Below are positions 5,385 to 5,521 of a DNA stretch of 5,521 nucleotides, piece by piece (position 1 is the first letter of the stretch; every line of letters starts with the position of its first letter). Origin of the DNA: Bryobacteraceae bacterium (GTDB lineage Bacteria; Acidobacteriota; Terriglobia; Bryobacterales; Bryobacteraceae); NCBI GenBank assembly GCA_030044325.1, contig JASHWA010000471.1, forward strand, positions 1 through 5,521. The letters are read 5' to 3'. The position numbers and the translations under genes were made by a program. Below the pieces are notes generated by a model. The model saw only the letters and a list, made by a program, of their open reading frames with translations, was not told the DNA's origin and did not search any database.

Positions 5385-5462
5385 GCGGAAGAAGGGGACT
5401 GTCCCCTGGCGCCGATCGACCCGCAACCGTCCACACCGCCAGCGGACTGTCCCCTTCTTCCG
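5385..5462 (+). repeat. Structured inverted-arm repeat element, copy B
   Basis: This is the second copy of the element at 4281-4360, in the same orientation. Arms 5386-5411 and 5437-5462 pair over 26 positions with only two mismatches, T5400-T5448 and C5405-C5443, at the same places as in copy A. The 25-base loop shares CGCAACCGTC (5422-5431) with copy A. Homology also extends six bases to the left of the hairpin (CAATCC here, CAATCT in A) but not to the right. The inner stem is fully Watson-Crick (CTGGCG with CGCCAG). It lies about 90 bases upstream of the deacetylase-family gene. Confidence 0.88.
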
Positions 5463-5486
5463 GAACGTCAAGCCCGTACGTAATTC

Positions 5487-5515
5487 TTGACACCTCGAAG
5501 TGTCTGGAGTATACA
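5487..5515 (+). promoter_or_regulatory. Sigma70-type promoter with overlapping inverted repeat, facing the right edge
   Basis: A perfect -35 box TTGACA (5487-5492), a 17-base spacer and TATACA (5510-5515, five of six bases of TATAAT) form a near-consensus promoter reading off the window. GACAC (5489-5493) and GTGTC (5500-5504) form an inverted repeat with a six-base centre that overlaps the -35 box and spacer, the placement expected of a repressor operator. The regulated gene is outside the window. Confidence 0.55.
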
Positions 5516-5521
5516 TACAGT

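Noticed and set aside
5281..5516. Small open frames through repeat copy B, with KKGTVPW-like peptides
   Set aside because: These arise from translating the GGAAGAAGGGGACTGTCCCC arms and occur on both strands because the element is nearly palindromic; they are annotation artefacts.
5504..5520. A LexA-like CTG...CAG site at the right edge
   Set aside because: The half-sites are 11 bases apart rather than the 10 of the E. coli-type SOS box and the interior match is weak. The GACAC/GTGTC repeat is the better operator candidate.

Overview
The window reads as a chromosomal stretch from a GC-rich Gram-negative bacterium, most likely an Acidobacteriota member. This rests on general feel: the thrS / ThiE-TenI / MerR-TPR neighbourhood, a leftover outer-membrane-protein tail of the style common in that phylum, and GC-rich structured intergenic repeats. 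It is an inference, not a proven assignment. I found no tRNA, rRNA, CRISPR array or intact transposase.

Layout from left to right. Positions 1-301 hold no intact gene. A short open frame at the left edge (minus strand, 1-120) may be a gene remnant, and three iterated GC-palindrome/T-rich units (188-270) lie downstream of rpmE and probably include its terminator. rpmE (302-544, minus) encodes zinc-type ribosomal protein L31. The 328-base gap between rpmE and thrS is not empty: on the opposite strand, 576-761, lies a start-less C-terminal fragment of a TonB-receptor-like beta-barrel protein, followed by a stem-loop just past the thrS stop codon. thrS (873-2804, minus) is a full-length threonyl-tRNA synthetase with all editing, zinc and class II catalytic residues.

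Only 7 bases separate the thrS start from the start of a divergent two-gene operon on the plus strand: a thiamine-phosphate-synthase/TenI-family protein (2812-3357) and a MerR-type helix-turn-helix plus four-TPR protein (3351-4262), whose start codon overlaps the end of the first gene. The ThiE-like protein lacks both magnesium-binding aspartates of classical ThiE, so its exact reaction is uncertain.

A class IV-like histone-deacetylase-family gene (4386-5294, minus) converges on that operon. It starts with TTG behind a perfect AGGAGG and two abutting hairpins. It is bracketed by two same-orientation copies (4281-4360 and 5385-5462) of an 80-base element made of inverted GGGGACTGTCCCC-type arms around a partly conserved loop. 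Differences between the copies preserve the fold through G-U pairs and the mismatch positions are the same, which makes this element the most interesting thing in the window. The window closes with a textbook sigma70-type promoter (5487-5515, plus) carrying a GACAC/GTGTC inverted repeat that overlaps its -35 box and spacer and faces a gene beyond the edge.

Functionally, the genes divide into translation (rpmE, thrS), possible thiamin metabolism with a coupled putative regulator, and protein or small-molecule deacetylation. Nothing in the sequence ties these into one pathway.
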